A stretch of 64,000 nt of DNA from Nibribacter ruber (lineage in GTDB: Bacteria; Bacteroidota; Bacteroidia; Cytophagales; Hymenobacteraceae): NCBI RefSeq assembly GCF_009913235.1, contig NZ_CP047897.1:1302001-1366000 (forward strand), in the 5' to 3' direction. Below the pieces are notes generated by a model. It was not told where the DNA came from. It did no database searches and worked only from the letters and a program-made list of their open reading frames with translations. Of the stretch, positions 1 to 8,044 are shown piece after piece. Position 1 is the stretch's first letter. The number at the start of each line of letters is the position of its first letter. The position numbers and the translations under genes were made by a program.

Positions 1-344
1 AGCGCATGCAGTACATCTTGGAGCAGCACGGGATGTTGGAAGAAGGCGGCGCCAATGACCTGCCTCAGGACTTTTTGATGGAAGTGATGGAGCTCAACGA
101 GCTGCTCATGGACCTGGAAATGGAGTACAACTCCACCACCTTTAAGATTGTCTCTGACCAAACCGGTGAAATTGAGGGCCATATCAAGTCTGAGATCTGG
201 CCGGTGCTGGAAGCCTATGAAACTTTTCCCCCTGAAAAACAGGCAGAAGCGCTTAAGCAGATAAAAAATTACTACTTAAAAGAGCGCTACCTCTTGCGTA
301 TAAAGGAATCATTGAATAAGTTTGCATCCTCTTCTGACAGATAA
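1..344 (+). CDS. hscB: Fe-S cluster co-chaperone HscB, C-terminal part
   Basis: Only the last ~113 residues are present; the frame is open through the left edge, so the J-domain lies outside. The visible part is the three-helix C-terminal domain that binds the scaffold protein IscU and delivers it to the Hsp70 HscA during Fe-S cluster assembly in the cytoplasm. Seen in the sequence: the family-typical stretch LPQDFLMEVMELNELLMDLE followed by acidic helices and a KIKNYYLKERYLLRIKES-like end. The ATG at position 6 is internal, not the start. The gene ends 45 bp before the tRNA. Identification rests on remembered family sequence; confidence is high for the family. Confidence 0.85.
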   Translation, partial: RMQYILEQHGMLEEGGANDLPQDFLMEVMELNELLMDLEMEYNSTTFKIVSDQTGEIEGHIKSEIWPVLEAYETFPPEKQAEALKQIKNYYLKERYLLRIKESLNKFASSSDR

Positions 345-389
345 ACCAATCAAAACGGTTTCTCATTCAGAATCTACCAAACAGTAAAT

Positions 390-470
390 GCCCAGATGGC
401 GGAATTGGTAGACGCGTTGGTCTCAAACACCAATATCTTTGATGTGCCGGTTCGACTCCGGCTCTGGGTA
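390..470 (+). tRNA. tRNA-Leu (anticodon CAA)
   Basis: The acceptor stem pairs GCCCAGA at 390-396 with TCTGGGT at 463-469, with A470 as discriminator; CCA is not encoded. The D-arm carries GGCGGAATTGGTAGACGCG, typical of leucine tRNA. The anticodon stem TTGGT/ACCAA encloses loop CTCAAAC (422-428), giving anticodon CAA at 424-426. A variable arm and the T-arm GGTTCGACTCC follow. Its 3' end serves as the attachment core of two inserted segments downstream. Confidence 0.95.
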
Positions 471-471
471 C
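459..471 (+). repeat. attachment core, copy 1 (tRNA 3' end)
   Basis: The 13 bases CGGCTCTGGGTAC are the end of tRNA-Leu plus one base. Exact copies stand at 5357-5369 and 8045-8057, in the same orientation. Each copy is followed within 25 bp by an AAGCC-stem hairpin. This is the layout left by tyrosine-recombinase integration into a tRNA 3' end. Confidence 0.8.
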
Positions 472-479
472 AGAAACAA

Positions 480-508
480 AATAAGCCGCTGATAATCAGC
501 GGCTTATT
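480..508 (+). terminator. terminator of tRNA-Leu
   Basis: Inverted repeat AATAAGCCGCTGA / TCAGCGGCTTATT with a TAA loop, followed by TTTG TTT. Variant copies of the same hairpin (AAGCCACTGA / TCAGTGGCTT) follow the att core at 5376 and 8064. Confidence 0.8.
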
Positions 509-583
509 TTGTTTATAGGTGGCAAAATATGTAGTTAAAAACCAATAATACAAACTATATCACCTAACTTTTCTGCCTGGTGG

Positions 584-1615
584 TCAATTAACCTGAATCA
601 CAATCTTACCGAACGCACCCTGGTTTAGATGTTCGTATGCTTTCAAGGCATCTTCGAATGGATAGACTTTGTCAATCACTGGCTGTATTTTGAGCTGTTG
701 GAATGCTTTGACCACATCTTCCAATGCTTTGCGGTGGCCTACGTTGATACCTTGCACACGTACACGTTTAGCGAGCAAGGTGAAAAGATTGACCTCGGCC
801 ATCATGTCTTTCAGGAACCCGATGATGTAGATATTGCCCTGCAGTGCAACAGCCTCCAATGATTTATTCACGTTGTCACCGCCTACTACCTCCAGTATGT
901 GTTGTACACCCTCACCGTTGGTCAGCTCTAGGACTTTCTTTTCCCAGTCCGGATTCTCCACGTAGTTGATCACATCAGTCGCTCCCAGTGATTTTATCTT
1001 TTCGGCTTTGGCATTGCTGCTGCTGGTGGCAATGACCCTTGCCCCGAGTGCCGCCGCAATTTGAACTGCCGATACCGACACCCCACCGGTACCCAGCACC
1101 AATACCGTATCACCGGCTTTAATATTACCGTACTCCACCAACGAGAACCATACCGTCAAAGCAGCAATAGGCAAACTGGCAGCCTCTTCATAGGTCATAT
1201 AGTCAGGTGCCTTCACCGTCGCATCTTCCTCCAAGAGTAGGTATTCCGCCAACCCGCCGTCTTTCGGACCGCCAAGTGCCGACGGCCCATAGTCCTGGTT
1301 GGGCGCCCCATCGAGCCACTTGATGAACATATGTGATATCACGCGGTCCCCGGCCTTGAATTTTGTTACGTTGTCCCCAATGGCAACCACCTCTCCTGCG
1401 GCATCAGATACTGGGATAAACGGTTCAGTCATCAGGTGCGGCAGATAAATCCCGTCAGCGACTGCCTTATCCCTGTAGTTGAGTGACACTGCTTTCACTT
1501 TGACTAAAACCTGACCTGGCCCAACGGTGGGGACAGGTAATTCTACCCGTTTGATGTTATCAAGCCCGGGACCTTGCCTTTGCCATGCTTTCATGGTCGA
1601 TTTGTGATTTCCCAT
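584..1615 (-). CDS. zinc-independent MDR-family NAD(P)-dependent alcohol dehydrogenase / quinone oxidoreductase
   Basis: 343 residues, the usual length of a medium-chain dehydrogenase/reductase. A GroES-like N-terminal domain carries SLNYRDKAVADG, the zinc-less form of the usual cysteine/histidine site. A Rossmann domain follows with LVLGTGGVSVSAVQIA (about residues 172-187). No cysteine is present anywhere, so neither the structural nor the catalytic zinc of classical alcohol dehydrogenases can be bound; this favours a quinone or enone reductase. It is the last gene of a four-gene unit read leftward from 4688. The substrate is not known. The start at 1615 is the first ATG; M8 (1594) is an alternative. 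Confidence 0.85.
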   Translation of the reverse strand: MGNHKSTMKAWQRQGPGLDNIKRVELPVPTVGPGQVLVKVKAVSLNYRDKAVADGIYLPHLMTEPFIPVSDAAGEVVAIGDNVTKFKAGDRVISHMFIKWLDGAPNQDYGPSALGGPKDGGLAEYLLLEEDATVKAPDYMTYEEAASLPIAALTVWFSLVEYGNIKAGDTVLVLGTGGVSVSAVQIAAALGARVIATSSSNAKAEKIKSLGATDVINYVENPDWEKKVLELTNGEGVQHILEVVGGDNVNKSLEAVALQGNIYIIGFLKDMMAEVNLFTLLAKRVRVQGINVGHRKALEDVVKAFQQLKIQPVIDKVYPFEDALKAYEHLNQGAFGKIVIQVN

Positions 1616-1703
1616 TGTATAATCTCTAAACTAATTCTTATTGGTTGACAAGCATTTTACTAGGTCAGGAAGCTGTAGTCCCCCCTGATGAGGTACATCC
1701 TCC

Positions 1704-2459
1704 TTAATTTTTTAAGCCCTTAGCTGAGGCCGAACGGTTTAAGGCGACAATTTCCTCGTGTGGGGGTATCGGGTCGACCTGGAAGTTATTAAGTTCAGCC
1801 ATGACAAAATCCCTTGCCGCGGGTGCCTTGCCCTTTTCGGCTCTGGCCAGCGCTTCTTTTAGCTCACCCGCGTTCAGTTCGGTGCAATAGGCGGGAGTGC
1901 CCGGCTCCTGTCTCCAGGACTCGGCAAGGATCCCGCCGCCCACAGCATCAAAGCCTGTCTGGTCTACCAGTCCTGCGGCTACTTTCTTGTGTTCCTCATT
2001 ATCACCCGCAATTGAGATAGCTATTCTGCCTTCCTCCCCGGTAGCCTTCCCTTTGTGTTTCAGGGTGTACTCCATGATGTTGTTGAACACCTTGACAACC
2101 GGTCTTCCAAGAGTTTCAGAGATGTACTCGCTTTCGGTCTTGCCTTGTAAGCCGGGCAGCTCGCCATCGCGCAGAGGGTAATAGTTTGAGGTATCCATAA
2201 TAACGACCTCCTGCGGCACGCCCAGGAGCAGGTTTTTCGGAAGGTCCGTATACGCCTTGAATGGGATGGAGAAAATAATGGCTTCCACGTCCTTCACCAC
2301 CTCCTCTAAGGTAGCCGCCTCGGCGCCCAGATTGGTAGCAATTTCTTTGAGAGTGGACATGTCCCTAGTGTTGGTCACCTTTACCTGATGTCCGGCAGAG
2401 GAGAATTTTTTGGCCAGTATGCTCCCGATGGCACCGGTCCCAATGATTCCTATTTTCAT
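1704..2459 (-). CDS. NAD(P)-binding F420-oxidoreductase-like protein (1)
   Basis: 251 residues. It begins directly with a Rossmann motif, MKIGIIGTGAIGSILAKKF, continues with IIFSIPFKAY and IMDTSNYYP, and has the VKVFNN segment seen in NADP-dependent F420 reductase-like proteins. The C-terminal PAYCTEL motif is shared with its neighbour at 2471-3289, from which it is 11 bp away, so the two are a tandem paralogue pair. A role in recycling NAD(P)H or a flavin-like cofactor for the monooxygenase at 3330 is inference from the operon; the cofactor of Bacteroidota members is probably not F420. Confidence 0.75.
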   Translation of the reverse strand: MKIGIIGTGAIGSILAKKFSSAGHQVKVTNTRDMSTLKEIATNLGAEAATLEEVVKDVEAIIFSIPFKAYTDLPKNLLLGVPQEVVIMDTSNYYPLRDGELPGLQGKTESEYISETLGRPVVKVFNNIMEYTLKHKGKATGEEGRIAISIAGDNEEHKKVAAGLVDQTGFDAVGGGILAESWRQEPGTPAYCTELNAGELKEALARAEKGKAPAARDFVMAELNNFQVDPIPPHEEIVALNRSASAKGLKN

Positions 2460-2470
2460 ATATGTGAAGT

Positions 2471-3289
2471 TTAGAAAGTTCTCTTATAAAGCTTTTGCTC
2501 GTCGGTCCGTTCCGGCAGACCGTTGATGGCACGGGCAATGTCTACCCCATGGTCAACGAACCCCTCAGGGTAATTACCTGACATAATAATTTTGAAAAAT
2601 TCATCGCCGTACTCCCCCATCTTGCTGAACAGCAATGCCTGCTTGTCCCTCAAGGTTTCCCTTTCAGCCGACTTCCGCGCCTTGACGAGCTCGGGCAGGG
2701 TCAGGTCCGTGCAGTACGCCGGGGAGCATGCCTGCTGGCGCCAAGAGTCCTCCAGCGGCCCGGCATCCAAAGCGTCGAAACCATCGTCATCCACAAGGCC
2801 CAGCACTACGTCTTTGGACTTTTGCTCGTCCCCAGAGACGGCCAGGGCGATCCGGCCCTCGCTCCCCTTCGGTTTTCCTCCCGTGGCCAGGCTGTAGGCA
2901 CCTATGTTGCTGAAGGCTTTCACCACTGGACGGCCGAACTGCTCCTGCACCCAGACACTGTTCACTTTCCCGTTCTCCACTTCCTCCACGATACCGTCCC
3001 GGTTAGGCCAGTAGTTGGTCGTCTCCACGATCACTACATCGGCACCGATCTTGCCCTCCAGGGTTTTTGCCAAGTCAGGGATGTTACCGAACGGGATAGA
3101 TAAAACAAGTACATCCACATCTTTTACCACATCCTCCATTTCTACTGCTGTTATACCGGCGGCATCCGCGATGGCTTGGATGCTGGCCACCCCTCTGGCA
3201 TCTGCGAGGGTGACTTCGTGTCCTGCGGCCTTAAAATTTCTTGCTAGGCCCTTGCCGATCACGCCGGCACCAATGATTCCTATTTTCAT
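2471..3289 (-). CDS. NAD(P)-binding F420-oxidoreductase-like protein (2)
   Basis: 272 residues, paralogue of the preceding protein. It has MKIGIIGAGVIGKGLARNF at the N-terminus, LVLSIPFGNI, IVETTNYWPNRDG, VVKAFSNIGAYSL and a PAYCTDL motif. It is about 20 residues longer at the C-terminus than its neighbour. It starts 40 bp after the monooxygenase stop. Two diverged paralogues in one operon suggest different substrates or a heteromer; that is not resolved by the sequence. Confidence 0.75.
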   Translation of the reverse strand: MKIGIIGAGVIGKGLARNFKAAGHEVTLADARGVASIQAIADAAGITAVEMEDVVKDVDVLVLSIPFGNIPDLAKTLEGKIGADVVIVETTNYWPNRDGIVEEVENGKVNSVWVQEQFGRPVVKAFSNIGAYSLATGGKPKGSEGRIALAVSGDEQKSKDVVLGLVDDDGFDALDAGPLEDSWRQQACSPAYCTDLTLPELVKARKSAERETLRDKQALLFSKMGEYGDEFFKIIMSGNYPEGFVDHGVDIARAINGLPERTDEQKLYKRTF

Positions 3290-3329
3290 ATTCTTAGTCG
3301 TTTATTTTCGTTGGTTGATTTTATCTGTA

Positions 3330-4688
3330 TTAAACACGCGGGTCAATTCCATACTGTTCCGGCGCACCGAGGTGCCCCCGTAAGGTCTTGCTTTCATAGT
3401 CCTGGTGGAAGAGCCCACGCTCCTGTAGGATCGGCACTACCTCGTCCACAAAGGCGTCAATCCCGTCTGTATTAACGTCGGGCGAGATCCAGAACCCATC
3501 AGCCGCGCCTGCCTCAAACCAGGCCTGCATGTGGTCGGCGGCCTCTATACCCGGCCCTACGATCACGGGATGGTAGTCTATCACGCCGTGGGCTAGTATA
3601 TCGCGCAGGCTCCAGCCTTCTTGCGCAATCTTCAGGGCATGGGACGAGCGTGGGTCGTAAGGAGATGGGCGGGCAACGGCCAACTGGGCTTTGGAGAGCG
3701 GCTCGTCCAGTCGGGTGGGATCAAGCGGGATGCCCAGCATCTGTTGCAGGTAGCCCACTCTTTCCGGGAATAAATCCCCCGTCAATTGAATACGCCGATC
3801 CAGCGCCGTGCGCCTGTCCTTGGCAATGGTGGTCATCAGGCCCGGGATGTATTTAATCTCATCGGGGTCGCGCCCGTAGCGTTTGGCGGCCGCCCTGAAG
3901 GCGTTGCGCTGGGCGCGGGCGTCCTCAATGGTGAAGGCCGCCCCAATCACCGCATTTGCAAAACGGCCGGCCAGCTCATGCGCGTTGGGACTGCCACCAG
4001 CGTGAAAGATGATGGGCTGGCCCTGCTCGGATGGAGGAATATAGAGCGGTCCCCTAGAGCCGACATATTTGCCTTTCAAGTTAACCGGGACAATCTGGTC
4101 CTTCTTGGCGAACTGGCCAGTTTCTTGGTCGTGCACCCAAGCGTCTTTTCCCCAACTGCCCCAAAGCGCCTGAATGAGTTGAATGACCTCATGTGCGCGG
4201 CCATAGCGCTCTTCGTTAGAGGGAATAACCCTTCCATAGTTCGCGGCCACATCGTTACCGCTGGAGGTGACCGCGTTCCAGCCTGCCCGCCCGTGGCTCA
4301 TAACGTCCAGTGCTTTGAACTGCCTGGCCAGGTTGTAAGGCTCGTTGAAGGTGGTGGACCCCGTGGCGACCAAACCGATGCGTTCGGTTTCTCGCGCCAC
4401 GGCGGCCAGGGTGAGCATCACATCCAGATTGAAGCTAGGCGACTCGGTCTCTATGTCCGTCAGCATGGCGCCGGGGCCGTCAGGAAGGAATATGAACTGG
4501 AACTTGCCCCGCTCGGCTGCCTGCGCCTGTTTTACCCGGGCGTCGAAACTGATGTAGTTCTTTGGGTCTACCCCCGGCATGCGCCAAGCCCCCGGCTGGG
4601 AGCCGTATCCGTTCCCGAGATGGAGGCCGATAAGCATCTGCTTACCAGAAGCAGGAATGTTATGTGTCTTTTCTTCTGAAGAGTCCAT
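3330..4688 (-). CDS. LLM-class flavin-dependent monooxygenase (NtaA/SnaA/DszA family)
   Basis: 452 residues, the family's normal size. The N-terminal strand reads KQMLIGLHLGNG, followed by GAWRMPGVDP and FQFIFLPDGPG; GLVATGSTTFNEPYNLAR and GWNAVTSSGND are hallmark segments of the nitrilotriacetate/dibenzothiophene-sulfone/ pristinamycin monooxygenase group, which use reduced FMN from a separate reductase. No obvious flavin reductase is next to it, but the two Rossmann proteins downstream may serve that end. It is first in the leftward operon and diverges from the HxlR gene, with 129 bp between starts. The substrate is unknown. Confidence 0.85.
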   Translation of the reverse strand: MDSSEEKTHNIPASGKQMLIGLHLGNGYGSQPGAWRMPGVDPKNYISFDARVKQAQAAERGKFQFIFLPDGPGAMLTDIETESPSFNLDVMLTLAAVARETERIGLVATGSTTFNEPYNLARQFKALDVMSHGRAGWNAVTSSGNDVAANYGRVIPSNEERYGRAHEVIQLIQALWGSWGKDAWVHDQETGQFAKKDQIVPVNLKGKYVGSRGPLYIPPSEQGQPIIFHAGGSPNAHELAGRFANAVIGAAFTIEDARAQRNAFRAAAKRYGRDPDEIKYIPGLMTTIAKDRRTALDRRIQLTGDLFPERVGYLQQMLGIPLDPTRLDEPLSKAQLAVARPSPYDPRSSHALKIAQEGWSLRDILAHGVIDYHPVIVGPGIEAADHMQAWFEAGAADGFWISPDVNTDGIDAFVDEVVPILQERGLFHQDYESKTLRGHLGAPEQYGIDPRV

Positions 4689-4742
4689 GATTCTGCTGTG
4701 CTTTACTGAAAGCTATGGTTGACCTGACTGGAAAACCTTTTG

Positions 4743-4750
4743 CAAATTTA
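4743..4750 (-). promoter_or_regulatory. -7 box of the monooxygenase operon
   Basis: On the minus strand this reads TAAATTTG, matching the Bacteroidota -7 consensus TAnnTTTG, about 55 bp upstream of the ATG at 4688. Confidence 0.5.
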
Positions 4751-4759
4751 CGGATATTT

Positions 4760-4794
4760 ACTTTCCTTTGTAAAGTGCTTTCCAAAAGGAAAGT
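4760..4794. promoter_or_regulatory. candidate HxlR operator
   Basis: The shared intergenic region holds ACTTTCC at 4760-4766 and its inverted copy GGAAAGT at 4788-4794, with a further GTGCTTTCC between. The palindrome sits just upstream of the minus-strand -7 box, where a repressor or activator would act on the leftward operon. Assignment to the HxlR protein is by position only. Confidence 0.5.
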
Positions 4795-4817
4795 GAAAAT
4801 ACTTAATTGGAAGACGT

Positions 4818-5168
4818 ATGGCCAATAAAATGGGGTACCTGTCCTGCCTAGACACGGTGAAGCCGGTGCGGGACGCGATAGACGTGATAAACGGGAAGTG
4901 GAAGCTGCCCATCATCATTTCTGTGATGACCGGCAACGAGCGGTTCACCGACATCCAGGAGAGTATTCCCGGCATCACGCCTAAGGTATTGGCGAAGGAA
5001 CTAAAGGACTTGGAACAGCACCAGCTGATTAAGAGAGTAGTGATAGAGGATTACCCTGTCAAGATTCTTTACAAGCCCGAACCCTACGCCGATACCTTGA
5101 CACCGATCATCGACGCTTTGAAGGGTTGGGGGCTGAACCACCGTAAGAGGATATTCAGCAAGACATAA
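4818..5168 (+). CDS. HxlR-family winged-helix transcriptional regulator
   Basis: 116 residues, normal for HxlR. The segment VINGKWKLPIIISVMTGNERFTDIQ and the following GITPKVLAKELKDLE are the DNA-binding core. The only cysteine is Cys10, the place of the redox-sensing cysteine of relatives such as HypR and QorR, which respond to oxidants or quinones. It diverges from the monooxygenase operon and very likely controls it. Electrophile or quinone sensing is inference from Cys10 and from the reductase genes it faces. Confidence 0.85.
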   Translation: MANKMGYLSCLDTVKPVRDAIDVINGKWKLPIIISVMTGNERFTDIQESIPGITPKVLAKELKDLEQHQLIKRVVIEDYPVKILYKPEPYADTLTPIIDALKGWGLNHRKRIFSKT

Positions 5169-5222
5169 ACTAGCCTTTATTTTATTAGCCCTAAACCCTT
5201 TATGACGAACTACCGCATAAAG

Positions 5223-5253
5223 AATAGGTGGCAGGAAAGGTGGCAAAACTTAG
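5223..5253 (+). other. doubled GGTGGCA motif, candidate integrase arm site
   Basis: ATAGGTGGCAGGAAAGGTGGCAAAAC lies ~105 bp before the second att core. A near copy, GGTGGCAGAATAGGTGGCAAAAC, lies ~110 bp before the third core (7914-7936), and single ATAGGTGGCA copies follow cores 1 and 2 at 515 and 5413. The repeated spacing around each junction suggests recombinase arm-type binding sites; no integrase is here to confirm it. Confidence 0.5.
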
Positions 5254-5356
5254 GGTAAATTATGTTTACATTTAGTAAACAATATCAACAACAATTATAA
5301 CGGCCTCCAAACTTGTGCTTACAAGAACCTAAAAATGGTAAAAACCCAGTGAAGAA

Positions 5357-5369
5357 CGGCTCTGGGTAC
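5357..5369 (+). repeat. attachment core, copy 2
   Basis: Exact 13-bp copy of the tRNA-Leu end (CGGCTCTGGGTAC). The preceding bases (AAAACCCAG TGAAGAA) match the tract before copy 3 rather than the tRNA body, so only the core was regenerated. Confidence 0.75.
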
Positions 5370-5375
5370 ATTTAA

Positions 5376-5408
5376 GAAATAAGCCACTGAAAATCAGTGG
5401 CTTATTTC
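5376..5408 (+). terminator. duplicated tRNA-type terminator hairpin
   Basis: GAAATAAGCCACTGA / TCAGTGGCTTATTTC with a short AAA loop. It mirrors the hairpin after tRNA-Leu and marks the left end of segment B. Confidence 0.65.
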
Positions 5409-5443
5409 GTTTATAGGTGGCAGAGATGGCAGCGGAATACCTA

Positions 5444-5484
5444 TTAAACAACAATCGCCTCCAAGAGAGGCGATTGTTGTTTAA
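5444..5484 (-). terminator. strong hairpin downstream of the NTF2-like gene
   Basis: An 18-bp perfect inverted repeat (TTAAACAACAATCGCCTC and its complement) with loop CAAGA. It lies 53 bp beyond the stop of the leftward operon, which fits a terminator working in either direction. Confidence 0.75.
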
Positions 5485-5536
5485 TATAGAGTTATAATAA
5501 AAGCAGGTTTAGGTTTTGAAATTTTGCTTTACAAGA

Positions 5537-5950
5537 TCAGTTGTACCTTTCCACTTGAGATTTGATGTCTGATTGGTCAAAGTGAGCCCGCTTTTCAATA
5601 ATCTTTCCCTCTTTGATGGTTAACCACATACACAGAGAGAAGCGGACAAAATTCCCTTTGGGCTCAATGCCGAACGCTGGCATTTTTGTGTGCTTCCCTT
5701 CAAAAATCATGTAGGCGGCCACTCTATCACCCTCGGCCAGGATGTCCAGAATGCGGAAGGAAAAGTCTCCAAACGCATCAAAGTTCTTCTTCTCTGAGGC
5801 TACAAAGCCATCGGCACCCGGTATAGGGCTGTCCACCTGAAAGTAAAACACAAAGTCATCATGCAGAAACTCAGACGCGGCATCATAATCCTCGCGGTCA
5901 ATGGCTTCGTAGAACCCACGGACTAGCTCTTTATTATTTTCAACATTCAT
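5537..5950 (-). CDS. NTF2-like / SnoaL-type nuclear transport factor 2 family protein
   Basis: 137 residues, the usual length of this cone-shaped alpha+beta fold. Typical features are the N-terminal VRGFYEAIDREDYDAASEFLHDDF, PIPGADGF and the C-terminal KIIEKRAHFDQS. Members include ketosteroid isomerase-like enzymes, polyketide cyclases and simple ligand-binding proteins, so the activity cannot be told. It follows the MBL-fold gene by 12 bp and is probably cotranscribed with it. Confidence 0.8.
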   Translation of the reverse strand: MNVENNKELVRGFYEAIDREDYDAASEFLHDDFVFYFQVDSPIPGADGFVASEKKNFDAFGDFSFRILDILAEGDRVAAYMIFEGKHTKMPAFGIEPKGNFVRFSLCMWLTIKEGKIIEKRAHFDQSDIKSQVERYN

Positions 5951-5962
5951 TTTCAGGAAGGG

Positions 5963-6751
5963 TTAGAGTGTAATCAATTCACCGTCTTCAGGAATGATGA
6001 CCCTATCCTGAATTCCGTTCTCCGCTACAAATTCTCTTAGTTCCTTTCTGCTCAGGATGCTGTGGTTCACTGCTTCCATATGCATGGCAATGATAGTAGC
6101 ATTAGGTAAAAGCTTGCTGATTTTCAGGATGTCTTCTTTCCCCATGATGATGGCGCCCAAGCCCTCGTCCTCAAAGCTTGCGAACCCTGCGTTCACTACC
6201 ACCACATCTGGCCGCCAGTTCTTCAGGTTATCCTCCACCTCGTCAATCCAGATGGTGTCACCCAGGAAGTAGATGGACTTTTCACCTTCTGCGTTGAAGT
6301 AGAAACCCGAGGCTTTCCCTAATGCCTCCGCTAATGCTGGGATAGAATAAGCTACATCTGTTCCGTGCTGGCAGTGTGTTTTCTTAAGGTTGAGACCTTC
6401 AATGTTTGCGCTCTCGCCCAGTGCCTCTACGTTGGTGAAACCCTGTGACTTTATAACGTTGGCATCGTCCTCGTTCTGCGCCATCACTTTGATATCCTTA
6501 GGAAGGACTTGCACGGCCACTTCGTCCCAATGATCAGGGTGCAAATGTGATACCAGCACGGCATCTACATCAATCAGGCTCTCCGGCTTAACTGGCATTT
6601 CTACCAGTGGGTTGCTCAGGTGCGAGTTGGCACTCCCTGGGAAACCTGGGTATCTTCCTTTCTCGGCAAAGAAAGGGTCTATTAGTATTCTCTTGCCTGC
6701 ATAGTTTAAAACGGCAGTGGCATTTCTGATAAACTGGATATTAGGTGACAT
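5963..6751 (-). CDS. MBL-fold metal-dependent hydrolase (UlaG-like)
   Basis: 262 residues. The metal-binding signature is SHLHPDHWDE (H-x-H-x-D-H), with later ligands in YFLGDTIWID and AMHMEAVNH. These are features of the beta-lactamase-superfamily group that includes UlaG lactonases and N-acyl hydrolases. The Ile-Leu-Ile-Asp-Pro segment near the N-terminus is also typical. The protein should be cytoplasmic; no signal peptide is seen. It sits between an AraC regulator and an NTF2-like gene; the substrate is unknown. Confidence 0.8.
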   Translation of the reverse strand: MSPNIQFIRNATAVLNYAGKRILIDPFFAEKGRYPGFPGSANSHLSNPLVEMPVKPESLIDVDAVLVSHLHPDHWDEVAVQVLPKDIKVMAQNEDDANVIKSQGFTNVEALGESANIEGLNLKKTHCQHGTDVAYSIPALAEALGKASGFYFNAEGEKSIYFLGDTIWIDEVEDNLKNWRPDVVVVNAGFASFEDEGLGAIIMGKEDILKISKLLPNATIIAMHMEAVNHSILSRKELREFVAENGIQDRVIIPEDGELITL

Positions 6752-6791
6752 GACTTTTTACTTTAGTTACTAAATACATAAATACTTAATA

Positions 6792-6799
6792 CAAAAGTA
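6792..6799 (-). promoter_or_regulatory. -7 box of the MBL-fold gene
   Basis: The minus strand reads TACTTTTG, matching TAnnTTTG, about 40 bp upstream of the ATG at 6751. A separate promoter here would uncouple the two enzymes from the AraC gene upstream. Confidence 0.5.
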
Positions 6800-6886
6800 C
6801 ATGGCTACTTAGGGAGAGCTTATACCAGTTATATCCCAAATACTACCTTTTTGATAAGCACCCTAATCTAAGCCGTGAAATGTCTC

Positions 6887-7759
6887 CTAAGACGAGATGA
6901 TATTTTGGTAGTCAGCTATAAACTCGGAAGTAGTCATGCCAGTTTGACTTTTAAAGAACCGCATTAAATGGTTTGGCTCTGAGTAACCTAGTGCATAAGC
7001 GATTTCACCGATGCTTTTGTCCGAATAAATCAATTCATTCTTTATTTCTGTAAGTAACCGCTGCCTCAATAGCTCTGTAGCAGTGATGTTGAACTGCTTT
7101 TTTACCGCCGCGTTCAGCGTGATGCGACTTATACCCATCATTTCGGCGTAATCATTTATGCGTTGGGCTTCCTTGATATGTGACTCCATCAACTTCTTGA
7201 AAGTGTAGGCGTGATTGGAAGTATCAACTTGGAACGGCAGGTTATTTTGAACCGCGTAATCCCGGTTAAGGCGCTGCAGTAAATAGTAGATCAGGGAGCG
7301 AATAATATGGGCACTATCTAAATTTGGCTGAACTAGCTCTGCTTTTACCTCTGCAAGGATGTTGCTGATACTTTGGGCCTGTTTCTCTGTAGAGTTGAGG
7401 ACAAGTGGATATTCGTGCTGGTAGAAATAAAGCAGGCGGTAGGTGAATAACTTATCTGTGAAGAATTCATTCAAGAAGTCTTCCTGGAAGATAAGAATAG
7501 TAAAATCCAATCGTGAAAGATCCAGGCTCCACTTTTTCTTTTGGAATGGGGAAACAAACAGGATGGTATTGTCTTCAATTTGAATGCGCTGATTATCTAA
7601 GAAAAGCTGCCCACTCCCTTTTCTAAAAAACAAGATTTCAAAATAGTCCGCATTATGGACAGAGGGTAATAAGTATTCTTCTGCCACTTCATTACCATTG
7701 ATGACGTTGATCAGAAAGTCAACGCCGCATTCTGTTTTATTGAACTTAATGGTTTTCAA
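6887..7759 (-). CDS. AraC-family transcriptional regulator
   Basis: 290 residues: an N-terminal cupin-like sensor domain (residues ~15-170) and two C-terminal helix-turn-helix units. The second holds the classical SIGEIAYALGYSEPNHLMRFFKSQTGMTTSEF segment. It lies upstream of, and in the same direction as, the MBL-fold and NTF2-like genes, with 135 bp between that contain their own -7 box. It is the obvious candidate regulator of those two genes. The ligand is unknown. Confidence 0.88.
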   Translation of the reverse strand: MKTIKFNKTECGVDFLINVINGNEVAEEYLLPSVHNADYFEILFFRKGSGQLFLDNQRIQIEDNTILFVSPFQKKKWSLDLSRLDFTILIFQEDFLNEFFTDKLFTYRLLYFYQHEYPLVLNSTEKQAQSISNILAEVKAELVQPNLDSAHIIRSLIYYLLQRLNRDYAVQNNLPFQVDTSNHAYTFKKLMESHIKEAQRINDYAEMMGISRITLNAAVKKQFNITATELLRQRLLTEIKNELIYSDKSIGEIAYALGYSEPNHLMRFFKSQTGMTTSEFIADYQNIISS

Positions 7760-7910
7760 TCTATTAGTTAATTTATACAGCTTTATTAATACTACTAAAC
7801 CTAATCACGGAATAAAAGTTGATACCTTTTTTGCTGAACATGCTTTGTAAGAAATCACCACTTCTACAAAGAGCAGAATTATTTGGGATTAATATTTATC
7901 TTTCATAAAG

Positions 7911-7942
7911 GCTGGGTGGCAGAATAGGTGGCAAAACATCAG
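7911..7942 (+). other. doubled GGTGGCA motif near the right end of segment B
   Basis: GGTGGCAGAATAGGTGGCAAAAC, the best-conserved copy of the motif also found at 5225-5247. It is set at nearly the same distance before its att core, which supports a recombinase-binding role. Confidence 0.5.
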
Positions 7943-8044
7943 CTAAAATCAGTTAACGTATATTAAGGCTTGTTAAAAACCTGCATAAGGCACTATAAAC
8001 GCATATTTTTAGATACTTACAGCCGTTAAAAACCCACGGAAGAA

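Larger units (their letters stand above)
471..5369. mobile_element. tRNA-Leu inserted segment A (cargo without integrase)
   Basis: The segment runs from the tRNA 3' end to the second copy of the core at 5357-5369. It carries one divergent regulator/operon unit (584-5168) and no recombinase gene. Near its left end is ATAGGTGGCAAAATAT (515-530) and near its right end a doubled GGTGGCA motif (5223-5253), which resemble integrase arm-binding sites. I infer a degraded or satellite integrative element, or cargo stranded by loss of the integrase. Confidence 0.65.

Noticed and set aside
3786-4679. Long plus-strand open frame (297 codons) opposite the flavin monooxygenase
   Set aside because: It lies wholly within the well-identified minus-strand gene, has no domain-like sequence and reflects the codon bias of the real gene.
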